DNA of 64,000 nt from Oegoconia quadripuncta. Taxonomy: Eukaryota; Arthropoda; Insecta; Lepidoptera; Autostichidae. A model generated the notes under the pieces. That model saw only the letters and a list, made by a program, of their open reading frames with translations, searched no databases and was not told the DNA's origin. The position numbers and the translations under genes were made by a program. Below are positions 42,086 to 51,789 of the stretch, piece after piece (position 1 is the first letter of the stretch; each line of letters begins with the position of its first letter). The stretch lies in NCBI GenBank assembly GCA_949316235.1, contig OX438743.1, positions 21,201,771 through 21,265,770 of the forward strand, given 5' to 3'.

Positions 42086-42513
42086 GTCTGACGGGGTGGG
42101 CTCCTCCGCGTGTCCCTCTGGTTTAGCAGAGGGCACTGCGGATGGAGCAGGAGACGCTCCCCTCCTAGTGGGGGAGTAAGGGTGGGCTCGGTGTGCACTC
42201 GCACTGCCGCCGAGCAGGCCTGGGGAGGAGGTTTGGGGTGAACCTCCTACCCCTTGCCACCGCCGGGCTCGTAATCCGGGACTGCGGCTTTCAGCTGCAG
42301 TCCGGGACCGAGGGTCTTGGCTTAACCGCCCGGACCGCGAGGAAGGAAAACCTCTATAAAAAACCAGCCCAAGTTTCGGCTCCGAGGCCCGCCTCGGCGC
42401 CGAATGCCCTCGTCGCTCTACTTCCGAAAATTCGTTTTCGGGAGTGGAGCGACGAGGGAAGGTGGAGGGCATATTCCACCACAGCGGGCTGCGGCGAGGA
42501 AGCGGCGCTCCCT

Positions 42514-42860
42514 GAGGAATGCCCATCTGGGCAGGGGACGCCGTGGAATCGTCTGCAGCACTTGGGCGACCTCTCCTTGACGACTGCAGCTAAGGCTGCG
42601 GCCGTCGACGAGAGGTCGTGGGAAGCGGCCCTCTCCCTCTGTTCGCAGGGGGAGACGGCGGGAGGGTTGGAGGGGCGGTGTTCCCCCGCCTCCTCTCCGG
42701 GCCTCCCGCTGTTGCGGGCCGCTATGGTAGGGGACGACCTCTCTGTTGAGAGGTCGTAGCCGTGCGGGACGGCCACTCTTTGCCGGCCGCAGCCAGGTTC
42801 GAGCTGCGGACGCCAAGGAGAGGCCGTGGAAAGCGGTCCTCTCTCTCTGCGAGGTCACTC
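42514..42860 (+). pseudogene. R1-like ORF2 C-terminus, duplicated
   Basis: The ERSWEAALSLC segment (42607 onward) is followed about 200 bp later by AKERPWKAVLSLCEVT (42809 onward) in another frame, with GACGACCTCTC preceding each. The second copy continues GARRRAYD, as the 57-kb element does (GTRRRAYA). A local tandem duplication after loss of function is likely. Confidence 0.65.
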
Positions 42861-43499
42861 GCAGAGCGAGGGGAGATGCAGCCGCATGGGGGGCACGGAG
42901 GAGAGCTTATGATAGGCGATCCTCTGCCCCCCTACCCTGCGGGGCCTGGGTGGCGATCCGGGGGGCTTACCGCCCACACATAGGCCCCGCGAGAAGGCGC
43001 GCGCGGTGTTTCCGCGCGCCTTCTAGAGGTGGCTGGACCAGGCGATTCCTCCCTGCTCCAGCCCAGAGGTGGGCCCGCCGCCGCTGTTGTTCGGCGGCGG
43101 GCATCGCGCTGGCGTGGCTGCGGACGAATACCAGATGGTACCCGTGACCACGCCGCACAGGCGCGCGCGAAGGAACACCCAGGAGTTTTTAGTCGGTAGG
43201 CCGGCACCTTCTGTGCCGGAGTCCGACATAATCCGCCCCCCTCCCCCGAGGAGGGCGGATAAGCATGAGCGTAAAGTACCCGCCTCCACACTCCACCCAC
43301 TGCAACTCCTGTAAGCCAGGATCAACAGTGGTACTCTGCACGGCGCCTACTGAAGGTAGACGGTGCCCTACGTGTCTCTATTGCTACCTTGGGCCCCAGA
43401 CTAATTAAAGAAGAGTTATATTCATATATAGCATATTAGGCAAGTTAAATTTTATTCATCACAAATAACATAAGCATATAATTACGTTTGTTCGGCTAC

Positions 43500-43760
43500 T
43501 ATTTACTACTATAAATAAACTAGCTTACCGCCCGTGACTTCGTCCGCGTGGAAGATTTCCTCAAAATCGGTTCAGCAAAAAAATTAGACTTAACATATAG
43601 TCTAATTTTTTTGCTGAACCAATCCAGGCCCTAATCTGTCTACCAACCAAATTTCATCCAAACCCGTCGAGCAGTGTAGGCGTGAAGAGGTAACAAACAT
43701 ACATACATACATACATACAGACGTACACACACACACACTTTCGCATTTTAATATTAGTTG
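43500..43760 (+). repeat. Dispersed repeat with (CATA)n and a 22-bp perfect hairpin
   Basis: CCGCCCGTGACTTCGTCCGCG, TTTCATCCAAACCCGTCGAGC, (CATA)n at 43688-43720 and TTTCGCATTTTAATATTAGT form a phrase order I associate with a common lepidopteran repeat. 43569-43590 and 43599-43620 are exact inverses (GGTTCAGCAAAAAAATTAGA...). Confidence 0.55.
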
Positions 43761-43765
43761 GGAGA

Positions 43766-43912
43766 AATAAATATCCTTGGACATGCACACAATGCCATCT
43801 ACTTCCACTTTAAGCAACTATATGCTTGTGTTGTCGATACCAGATAATGGTTGATTAGTATACTACATAAATACATTTTTTTTTTGTAAATAAATATTTA
43901 TTATAAATAAAT
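43766..43912 (-). mobile_element. SINE-B body fragment
   Basis: Minus-strand body from AAGGATATTTATTT to the A-rich centre. The tRNA-like head is missing. It abuts the next SINE-B in the same orientation. Confidence 0.8.
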
Positions 43913-43920
43913 AAATAAAA

Positions 43921-44188
43921 TAAATAAATATCCTTGGACTTACACACAGCGCCATCTAGTTCCACTTTAAGCAACTATAGGCTTGTGTTGTGGATACCAG
44001 ATGGTTGATATACTACATAAATACATTTTTTTTTGTAAATAAATACTTATTATAAATGAAAACATCCATAACTCGGGTACACATGTCCGTATTCATCACA
44101 CAAACATATGCCCCTAGCGGGATTCGAACCCGCGACCTTTTGTTATAATGGTCAGAGTTGCTAACCACTACACCAAACAGGTCGTCAA
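43921..44188 (-). mobile_element. SINE-B, full length
   Basis: Complete minus-strand copy with GTTTGGTGTAGTGGTTAGCA and GGTCGCGGGTTCGAATCCCG. A third partial copy (AAATGAAAACATCCATGACTC) follows at 44189-44232, making a run of three. Confidence 0.87.
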
Positions 44189-44327
44189 ATAAATGAAAAC
44201 ATCCATGACTCAGGTGCACATGTACATATTCATAAACTAAAACTATGACGAGACCGAGAATTTATTACTCTCAATATATTGAATACTTACACGCTTATAG
44301 AATTCCGCATGTTCACACGCAAACACA

Positions 44328-44452
<125 letters not shown>

Positions 44453-44553
44453 CTACAACAATCATAGCAATAGATAGATTATTGCTACTCATTTCATTTC
44501 TTTTGTAATTGTTATTTAAGTTTATTTACTTATTCTTAAGTTTATTCAACAAT

Positions 44554-45181
44554 ATCCCACCAAAAACATTCTGTAAAAAACTAGCCAAATCTCGATGGAG
44601 CTGCTTGATTATCTCTAAAAAGTAATGAAATCTATACAAAGTCGTGCCAAGTGTAAGGTTCCTTACTGCGATTTCTTTATTATTATAGTTAATGTTGTGT
44701 GACTTGGCCGTTGAAGGGTACACAGGGGTACAAAACCAGGTGCTCCATGACACCATTGCACCAATCTGTCGCCAGAACCGCTATTAATGTTATTAATTAT
44801 GTTATTAAGAATATTCAACGGCAAACTATTAGCGAATAATCTGTGTGGCGTTTACATAACATTCTTTATACGTTAGTGGCTTTATCAAGCCTACAATTGA
44901 CTGGTTATTGAATCAACGTTTTCCAAGTGGCAATTTTCCATCGTCAATGCGTAGCGGTTCTGGCGACAGATTGGTGCAATGGTGTCATGGAGCACCTGGT
45001 TTTGTACCCCTGTGTACCCTTCAACGGCCAAGTCACACAACATTAACTATAATAATAAAGAAATCGCAGTAAGGAACCTTACACTTGGCACGACTTTGTA
45101 TAGATTTCATTACTTTTTAGAGATAATCAAGCAGCTCCATCGAGATTTGGCTAGTTTTTTACAGAATGTTTTTGGTGGGAT
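44554..45181. mobile_element. Perfect 230-bp inverted repeat with 168-bp spacer
   Basis: 44554-44783 and 44952-45181 are exact reverse complements over 230 bases as read by eye. The arms start ATCCCACCAAAAACATTCTG (left) and end CAGAATGTTTTTGGTGGGAT (right). Each arm carries the same open frame running outward (MVSWSTWFCTPVYPSTAKS..., 67 shared residues), with no recognised domain. No target duplication is evident. It may be a foldback-type DNA element, or a recent inverted duplication. Confidence 0.85.
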
Positions 45182-45182
45182 T

Positions 45183-45377
45183 TCACTTCTTTTTGTAGAA
45201 ATGTGGGCATATTACATATATGCCTACGTTTCTACAAATATACTTGATACTGCAAGTTGAGTCAGTTCTACCATACACCAAGAAAGATATTGAATGGAAG
45301 AGACAAGACCCGTCTTTGGGCATACCAACTACTTGGTAGCAACTAAGTTCATTGTCGTCTTTTAATAATATCGACAT
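45183..45377 (-). pseudogene. OTU cysteine-protease domain, N-terminal fragment
   Basis: The minus frame reads ELSCYQVVGMPKDGSCLFHS, ISFLVYG. DGSCLF with downstream YG is the signature of OTU-family deubiquitinase-like proteases (catalytic Asp and Cys in DGxC). After VYG the frame runs into a 47-bp imperfect palindrome and stops, so the catalytic His part is gone. OTU domains occur in host genes and also in Helitrons and other mobile elements. The setting favours a mobile element. Confidence 0.6.
45192..45238. repeat. 47-bp imperfect palindrome
   Basis: 21-base arms (TTTGTAGAAATGTGGGCATAT and ATATGCCTACGTTTCTACAAA) differ at two positions, with a five-base loop. It lies 11 bp beyond the 230-bp inverted repeat, within the truncated OTU frame. 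Confidence 0.75.
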
Positions 45378-45379
45378 TT

Positions 45380-46370
45380 TTTACGATAATTATTATCTTG
45401 CGAAATCAAACACAATTAAACTCAACGACCTTTAGTATATGGACAACAAATCAGAAATACCGATAATATTTAGACTAAAACCTACTTATATCTTTAAGAC
45501 TTCTTTTGTCTTAATAAAAAAAACTTAAAGAAAATATTACTCTGCCTACTCAATCTATACAAACTATAAGCAAAACGTTAACTCTTAATTATTAGACAAG
45601 TGTCAATATAATTAATTATCAATGAACTTTCTACCAAAGGTACTACCTACCTAGTACTGAAATACAGCTAAATTAATGATATTTTTAAACGAAACGAAGT
45701 AATATCTAACTAAATAAACTAAACTAGAATACTAGAAAAGTACTTATAAACACGAACGCGATTCGAAGTACTGCCTAACTGTAAATTAAACCTAGAAAAC
45801 TAAAAGTAGGTACTAAATAATTAACAATTAAATAAAGTATTCAATTGAAACTTCTTTTAATTCTGATAATTAAGTAATAATCAGTAATCCGTCACTAACC
45901 ATATAATTCCTAACCTGTTTAAATCTTTGAATTAATATAATAACAACCTGCCAATTAACCTTAGCAAACCTCACGAAATAATCAGCGAAATCAACGAAAT
46001 GCAAATAATCCCTCCTAATCCCTAGCAAACATTTTCAAGCGCAATAGAAGAATGTCGTAAACGTAACGCGGCCGGTTGCCACTTTGCCATATAAGGTTAT
46101 CGGAAAAACAAAACGTAAGCGCGTTTTAAAATACAGTCAACGCCATCTAGCGACGCGTGCGGGTATCACCGCCACTCTTAGCCAATGCATTATATTTTGA
46201 CCAAATTTTCGTTTGTTTATTTAATTTGTGTAATGTTCGAGTAGAATAAAATTAATCGTTTGACTATTTCTTCTTGTAAACTTGTAATAAGTATAAGTAA
46301 GTATAAGTATAAAAGCCAGTCTAGTCTTATCCAGAGTTTTCCTTTAATTTTATTTATATTCGTATTAAAA
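45380..46370. other. Unassigned AT-rich sequence
   Basis: Nearly 1 kb without a repeat that I recognise. CAACGCCATCTAGCGACGCG near 46140 is a slightly GC-richer island. It may be the most unique-looking stretch of the window. Confidence 0.35.
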
Positions 46371-46374
46371 GCAG

Positions 46375-46425
46375 AAGGGGAGGCATTCGCCCAGCAGTGG
46401 GACGCTATAGGCTAGATTAAATTAG
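46375..46425 (+). mobile_element. Repeat end, GCCCAGCAGTGGGACG type
   Basis: The mirror of the 30.3-kb poly(T)-led repeat: GGCATTCGCCCAGCAGTGGG...TAGGCTAGATT. Confidence 0.45.
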
Positions 46426-46429
46426 AAGA

Positions 46430-47050
46430 TGTGTCCCACTACGCTGGATTTTTGCAATGACAGTCGATTTTTCTATGTACCAATAGTAGAAGGGGGCATT
46501 ACCATATCTCTAATACAGCTGAGACCAGCTGAGGGTTCTTCATCAGATACTTCAGACCTTCGATTTTTGACATCAAATGAAGCGGCCCACCAAGTTGAAT
46601 ATTTTTTGTAAAGGCGGTATATGTCGATCTCTAATAGTTTGGTTGGGCTCTTGTGTTTCCTAATCAGGGTCACCAGGTACTCCAGATCTTCGATTATCCT
46701 AGTTTTTATAGTTTTCCCTTTATGTGGCCATTGAACCATAACTCTGTACCAAATTTCAGCTCTCTGAGTTTATGGGAAGTACTAGTTCTATTTTGATGAT
46801 CATGAGTGAGTGAGTGAGTGAGTGAGTGTCATAAATGCGAAACTTTGCTTTCGCTTAACTTCGGAACTAAATGACCTACAGACTTGAAATTTTGGATTTT
46901 AAGTATGTGATTATAGCTTACTGGATGACGAAAATTTCTGCGTTCTAGTCTTATCCAGAGGTTCTAAAATAGGGGCCTGAAAATGCGGCGAAATGGTTCC
47001 AGTAAAGGATGGTACGGCAGTGTTTGCTTCGCGCTCGACTTGGCGGGGGC
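46430..47050 (+). repeat. Dispersed repeat with (GAGT)n
   Basis: GAGTGAGTGAGTGAGTGAGT at 46806-46826 is followed by CATAAATGCGAAACTTTGC, TTCGGAACTAAATGACC and GACTTGAAATTTTGG. This looks like a common insect repeat of unknown class. No credible coding frame was seen. Confidence 0.4.
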
Positions 47051-47284
47051 ACTGCCGTGCCTCCAGATGTTGTTATGGAGGAGCGAGACTCCCTGACACA
47101 AGTATTCTAATACTTACTAGGTAGTCTCAACCACGTGCATTTAAAAGTAAGGTCTTGAAATGAATAAACATTTTTAATTTTAATTTTAATTTTAATTTAA
47201 TAAAACAAACATGTGCCTCTAAACCACTACACTAAACAGGTCGTCTACGCACTACACAAAATAGAAGATATTTGTGTGTGCAAT

Positions 47285-47448
47285 GATTCCGGCGTCAGTC
47301 TTTCCTGAATCCAACAACCTTGGGATCTTCAAGAGCAGAGTGAATAGGCATTTACTGGGATCGCGTGCTTCATCTCCGACCACATCGTCACTTTCCATCA
47401 GGTGAGATTGTGGTCAAACGCGAATCCAGTCAATCATAAAAAAAAGAA
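47285..47448 (+). mobile_element. LINE-E 3' end
   Basis: GATTCCGGCGTCAGTCTTTCC through TTTCCATCAGGTGAGATTG, TGTGGTCAAACGCG and an A-run. The clearest LINE-E copy. Confidence 0.78.
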
Positions 47449-47697
47449 AAAAAAAATGATTAAAGTAAGAAAGTATTTATTTGGTTTTCTGTTATAAGAG
47501 TATTTTATACATAAGTTTACAATATACTAAATCCAAAAAGGTCTCCACTCACCATGTGTCGGGTTGGAGCAACCACGACCCTGGTATTCTGTGGAGCTGA
47601 AAGGCTGAATCGTGCAGAGTGGTGGTGGTGATTACGAACATTAAATTTTATCCCGAGTCATGGATGTGTATATAAATATTTATATATGTGAGTGTCC

Positions 47698-47828
47698 GAA
47701 ATATTAATATCCTTAGACATCCATAGACATGTCTTTGCACATACACACAGCGCCATCTAGTTCCACACTAAGAAATTTTAGGCTTGTGATGTGTATACCA
47801 GATGGTTGATATACTACATTAATACTTT
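47698..47828 (-). mobile_element. SINE-B body fragment
   Basis: CACACAGCGCCATCTAGTTCC ... ATACCAGATGGTTGATATAC on the plus strand. Head missing. Confidence 0.65.
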
Positions 47829-47843
47829 TTTATATTTAATTTG

Positions 47844-48030
47844 TTTTATGCACCACGGGTTCGTATTTGCCCTCAATCACACCTGATGTTAAGTGAAGAT
47901 GAGGACGAAGGTGGAAGCGTACTGACCCGGAAAACCCAACACATTTGGGGGACTGGCTATCTTATCTCTGACAACCGGAACACAACAATGCTATTAACAT
48001 TGCTGCTTGGCGGCAGATTTAGATAAGATT
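47844..48030 (-). mobile_element. SINE-A, head missing
   Basis: GCACCACGGGTTCGTATTTG through GGCGGCAGATTTAGATAAG (plus strand), ending in a small ATTTAGATAA duplication. Confidence 0.8.
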
Positions 48031-48419
48031 TAGATAAAATATTATGTACAAGGAACGCATAAAGATTCCACCGACACGACTACGGCCTAAATTTAGTTAT
48101 TTAGTTTACTTTAGGCATTTAGGTTTTTGCTAATTTAATATTGGCATTAGGCAAGTGACAAATAAGTATAAATCCTCTCTTGTCCAGCAATAGGAATTAT
48201 ATAACTTCGCTGTGGTGTCATTAGTGGAGTGAATTATTTAGCTCCTACTGGCTGGAAACAGCGCCATTTATTTATTCATTACCAAAATGGATCCGCGACG
48301 TGAACTGAACGTTCTTTCCATTGAACTAATAGAAGCGAGAATAATTATTTATCGCATATCTTTGGAATGGATAATATTCCTTCCTGGAAGAGGTCTCGCG
48401 TTTGCCGCTTGAAGTAAAC

Positions 48420-48838
48420 TGTTAAAATCATAAATTAATATTAGGGCCTTACCTATGAAATTGGCGTTTTGTATGAAGAATTTCATTAAGGCTGTTTTCT
48501 CCATACAAACATTTTTGGTTTTTTTTGGGAACGGCAAATCCAAATTTAGCTAAACTTTGTGTGTATTATCGGATAACATTAAGTTAAGTATAGGCAGCGT
48601 TAACTTTTAAAAGTAGCCGCTTTATAAAAGTTTCAGCGAATCTAAGAAATGACTATGGGAAGCACATGTAAAGAGCTCTGTTCAAAATTTTTTTATTATG
48701 TGATTTAGCCCAGAAATTAATAAGTTTTTCATGTGAAACATTTTCCAAATAAAAGACAAATTTGGATATAGCTTTGAAAATCGCAGGAATTGGTGCAAAT
48801 GATTAACGAAGAAAAAAAACTCGCTATTTCATAGGTAA
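48420..48838. mobile_element. MITE-F copy 3, both ends present
   Basis: Ends GGGCCTTACCTATGAAAT (left) and ATTTCATAGGTAAAGACCC (right) are inverted, with AATATT on both outer sides as a candidate target duplication. It is inverted relative to the other copies. Confidence 0.8.
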
Positions 48839-48864
48839 AGACCCAATATTAATTATATTTTCCT

Positions 48865-49000
48865 ATGAAGTCCCTGGTCTCTCTGTGGGCCTCATAAGAA
48901 TGGAAAGGGCGATGCTCGGAGTTCCACTACGTGATCGAATCAGAACTGAAGATCCGTAGGCGAACGAAAGTTACTGATATTGCCCAGTGAACCGGTGTGT
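48865..49000 (+). pseudogene. RTE relic fragment
   Basis: GGTCTCTCTGTGGGCCTCATAAGAA, ATGCTCGGAGTTCCACTACG and TGATCGAATCAGAACTGAAG match the RTE MGLI...LGV.LRDRIRNE region seen at 26.5 and 23.8 kb. Confidence 0.55.
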
Positions 49001-49004
49001 TTTG

Positions 49005-49176
49005 ACCGCCTCGTGGCTCAATGTAAATAACATAGGGTTTACGAATCGGTGGTCGCGGGTTCGATCCCCAGCGGGTTACCATGTTTAGTACTCGGTTTGG
49101 TTGGTGGTAGGGCTTTTTCAATGTCCGCCTGGGTAGCTGTCACTATCTTAACTAAATCTGCCGCCAAACAGCAATG
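49005..49176 (+). mobile_element. SINE-A 5' half
   Basis: GACCGCCTCGTGGCTCAATG, GGGTTCGATCCCCAGC, through AAATCTGCCGCCAAACAGC. It stops there and an inverted copy begins. Confidence 0.82.
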
Positions 49177-49399
49177 GATTGGTACTTGACCTCAATCACA
49201 CCTAATGTTAAGTGAAATGATGTCGAAGGTGGAAGCGTACTGACCCGGAAACCCCAACACATTTGGGGGACTGGCTATCTTATCTCTGACAACCGGAACA
49301 CAACAATGCTAACATAAGATTGCTGCTTGGCGGCAGATTTAGATAAGATGGTGGTAGCTAGCCAGGCGGACATTTAAAATGCCCTACCACCAACCATAT
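49177..49399 (-). mobile_element. SINE-A, tail to middle, inverted against the previous copy
   Basis: TTGGTACTTGACCTCAATC through GACATTTAAAATGCCCTACC (plus strand). Together with 49005-49176 the shared parts can form a long imperfect hairpin. Confidence 0.8.
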
Positions 49400-49430
49400 C
49401 TATTGCTAGATAGTTGTTATCCGTCATCAT

Positions 49431-49504
49431 CATCAGCCCATACGAGGGATATAGGCCTTCCCTCGTATAATGGGGGAGTATGGGCCATAGTCCACCACGC
49501 TTGT
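49431..49504 (-). mobile_element. SINE-D 3' fragment
   Basis: CATCATCAGCCCATACGAGG...CTTCCCTCGTATAATGGGGG...CCACCACGC (plus strand) is the inverted SINE-D end. Confidence 0.55.
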
Positions 49505-49551
49505 TATCCGTATTTCATATAAATTTGGTCAGTCGCCATCGCCATTCCATC

Positions 49552-49668
49552 TTCGGACTATTCAGGCATCTACTGAGATCGCGTGCTTCATCTTCGGCCA
49601 CATCGTCACTTCCCATCAGGTGAGATTGTGGTCAAATGCGTATCCAGTTAACCATAAAAAAAAATAAA
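49552..49668 (+). mobile_element. LINE-E 3' end
   Basis: GGCATCTACTGAGATCGCGTG, CATCGTCACTTCCCATCAGG, TGTGGTCAAATGCGTATCC and an A-run. Confidence 0.7.
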
Positions 49669-49669
49669 A

Positions 49670-50255
49670 AAAATAGTTGCTCGGGGCTTTTCTAAATAGG
49701 TATTCAATTTATAGTTACGTCAATACACAAAAATGATAGGTACATAGTTACAGTACTAATAGCTGAATTTTCAATCAACCTTTAAAGGCAGTTAATTCTT
49801 CAAGATCCTCCTGCCATTCACGTGGATCACTTGGCTATATAGCCTTACTTCTACTACTTTATTACGTCATCAAAATTTCATCGCCCTTTTTAGTGGATCA
49901 CCTGCTCCGGACATTACTCACTGTTGAAGCTCTAGGAGATATCTGATAATTGGTAGAGATAGTAAAAGATATTATCACTTCAGAATTGAGGCGGTAATCC
50001 GTCGGAGTCTCCTTTTAATATAATAAATATATTATTTATTAAAAAAAAAACAAAAAAAAAAAATACATTTATAATTTGCAATAGATATTTTCTAAAGTAA
50101 GATATAAAATTAGCAGAAATGTCTTAACTTGCATGGGTAATTGATCAAAGTATTGATTACAATTTACTTTCCATCCGTATTTGCAATAAAAACTAGAATA
50201 AATTTAACCTACTTCTCGAACTTATTTATAAATATAATTTAAATCTAATAATAAT
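49670..50255. other. Unassigned, A-rich tract near 50040
   Basis: An A-run of ~20 broken by a C at 50041-50062 may mark a retroposon tail. Nothing else was recognised. Confidence 0.3.
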
Positions 50256-50257
50256 TT

Positions 50258-50490
50258 GACGACCGATTGGTGTAGTGGATAGTGACCCTGTCAGCGAAAC
50301 CAACGGTTGCGGGTTCGAATCCCGCGACGGGTAAATATTTGTGTTATGAATATGAGCATTTGTACCTGAGTCATGGATGTTTATATAAATATTTATATAT
50401 GTTTATCCGTTATCAAGTATCCATAGTACAAGCTTTGCTTAGTTTGGGACTAGATGATTGGTGTAAGTGTCCGAAATATATATTTATTTA
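50258..50490 (+). mobile_element. SINE-C, full length
   Basis: GACCGATTGGTGTAGTGGAT, AACGGTTGCGGGTTCGAATC, CCGCGACGGGTAAATATTTG, GAGTCATGGATGTTTATATA and TGGTGTAAGTGTCCGAAATA. This is the best copy of the family and shows both pol III boxes. It does not fold into a good acceptor stem, so it is not a tRNA gene. Confidence 0.78.
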
Positions 50491-50509
50491 TTTTATATTT
50501 ATGTTTGCA

Positions 50510-50722
50510 CATACACACTCCATCTAGGTCCACAATAAGCTACTGGCTTGTGTTATGGATACCAGATGGTTGACAAACTACACAAATACATTTTTTTTGT
50601 AAATAAATACAATATATAAATAAAAAACTACAATAACTCGAGAACACATGTCTGTAGTCATCATACAAACATGCAGAGGCATGTGATGGTTAGAAACTCT
50701 GACTGCTTTACCACAAGGTCTA
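50510..50722 (-). mobile_element. SINE-B, degraded
   Basis: TCCATCTAGGTCCACAATAAG ... ACCAGATGGTTGACAAAC ... CGAGAACACATGTCTGTAG (plus strand). The head is rearranged and its B-box is lost. Confidence 0.7.
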
Positions 50723-50723
50723 A

Positions 50724-50890
50724 ATCAAAATCAAAAATCAAAAATATTTTATTCAATGTAGGATACAAAAATATCACTTATTGAAAGTCAACATGTTGTT
50801 TTCTTTTTTAAACTACATCGCTTCACTAGGTGTTATGGTTAGGGAGAAGAAGCGACAAGAAACTCCGCAACAACACATCTTTTCAATTAG
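50724..50890 (-). mobile_element. LINE 3' end with AATCAAAA tail
   Basis: On the minus strand it runs GGAGTTTCTTGTCGCTTCTTC, GACTTTCAATAAGTGATATT and GAATAAAATATTTTTG with a TTTTGAT tail. A Jockey/CR1-style 3' end. Confidence 0.6.
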
Positions 50891-50894
50891 TTTC

Positions 50895-50950
50895 CATCGG
50901 ATCACGGGTTCAAATCCCGCTAGGGATAATTACACCAAACAGGCCGTCTA
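50895..50950. mobile_element. Chimeric SINE-B scraps
   Basis: CACGGGTTCAAATCCCGCTAGG (a B-box segment in plus orientation) is followed by TACACCAAACAGGCCGTC (an A-box segment in minus orientation). Two SINE-B pieces have been joined in opposite directions. Confidence 0.5.
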
Positions 50951-51239
50951 AATAAAGTAAGAGTTTATTAGAATTAGAACAAAGTTGAACTGTATTTAAT
51001 TGGCCATCTTCTTCAATTCTGAAACTAGAAAAAATATACCAAAATCGCCATACGATTCTGACTCTCATCGGAGCACTGGACCAGGGGTTCTATTATAAAA
51101 TTTCATCGTTATCGTCATCGGTTGGGTTCTGACATGTGATTGGTTCGCTCATTGTTCGCTCGGCAATTTGACGGTTTCTTATTGGTAAACCTTATCGATG
51201 ACGATACCGATGACTTTATCAGTAATCAGTAATCAGTCA

Positions 51240-51773
51240 TTTATTTACATAATAATATAGTAATGTAGGTACAGGTGTTATAATCTTAGTTAAGTTTCTA
51301 TATTCTACCAAATCGGCATGTAAACATTCTTTATTCTAAAAACATCTAAAAAATACATTCAATAATAAACATAATTCTTCAGTGCTATATTGATACGCAA
51401 TGTCGTAATAATTATTATTTTTATTTTTTTTTATTTATATAATTCAATTTATCCATGTCAAATTTTATGATTTCATTTTAAATTTATCATTGAGATATTC
51501 ATTTACACTGTAATAGCGTTTGTCCAGAAGCCATTCGAAGAGTTTATGTTTAAATTGATTTAATGGTAATGTTTTAAAAATGTCAGGTAGATTATTAAAT
51601 ATTTTAATTGCCATACAGAATGAATTTTTCTTGTAGATGTCAAACCTAACTAAAGGGTAAATAAGTCTATTTTTGTGTCTGGTTTTCCTTTGTAATACAT
51701 CGCCATGTTTTTCAAAATATGCAGGGTGCTCTCGAACAAATGTACAAATTTGTCTTATGTACATGCATGGCAA
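51240..51773 (-). pseudogene. LINE RT C-terminal relic
   Basis: A 102-codon frame reads GDVLQRKTRHKNRLIYPLVR, SFCMAIKIFNNLPDIFKTLP and NQFKHKLFEWLLDKRYYSVN. The F.NLP..........FK..L..WL....YYSV.E(Y/F)LND pattern is the RT end of CR1/Jockey-type LINEs. The 3' UTR continues to about 51240. Confidence 0.72.
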
Positions 51774-51789
51774 AGGTAGTATTTTTAAT

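Larger units (their letters stand above)
41750..43410 (+). mobile_element. Rearranged R1-like LINE (GC-rich), inactive
   Basis: A GC-rich island in an AT-rich setting. The plus frame from 42193 includes PEECPSGQG, DLSLTTAAKAAAVDERSWEA and ALSLCSQ, matching the far C-terminus of the R1-type ORF2 at 57.0-58.9 kb (DLSLPAIVKAMVGDERSWKA, VLSFCE). The 3' UTR (GTGACCACGCCGCACAGGCG, GGAGTTTTTAGTCGGTAGG, GCACCTTCTGTGCCGGAGTC) matches that element's UTR in style. RT and endonuclease are absent, so the ends survive around a large deletion. Limits are approximate. Confidence 0.7.

Noticed and set aside
42080..43325. Many long overlapping frames on both strands
   Set aside because: The region is very GC-rich, so stops are rare in all frames. 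Only the parts matching the R1 ORF2 end are supported.
50258..50335. Functional tRNA gene (GGTGTAGTGG ... GGTTCGAATCC boxes)
   Set aside because: The acceptor arms do not pair well, a SINE-like body follows, and related copies lie at 5.1 and 55.8 kb. It is the head of SINE-C.
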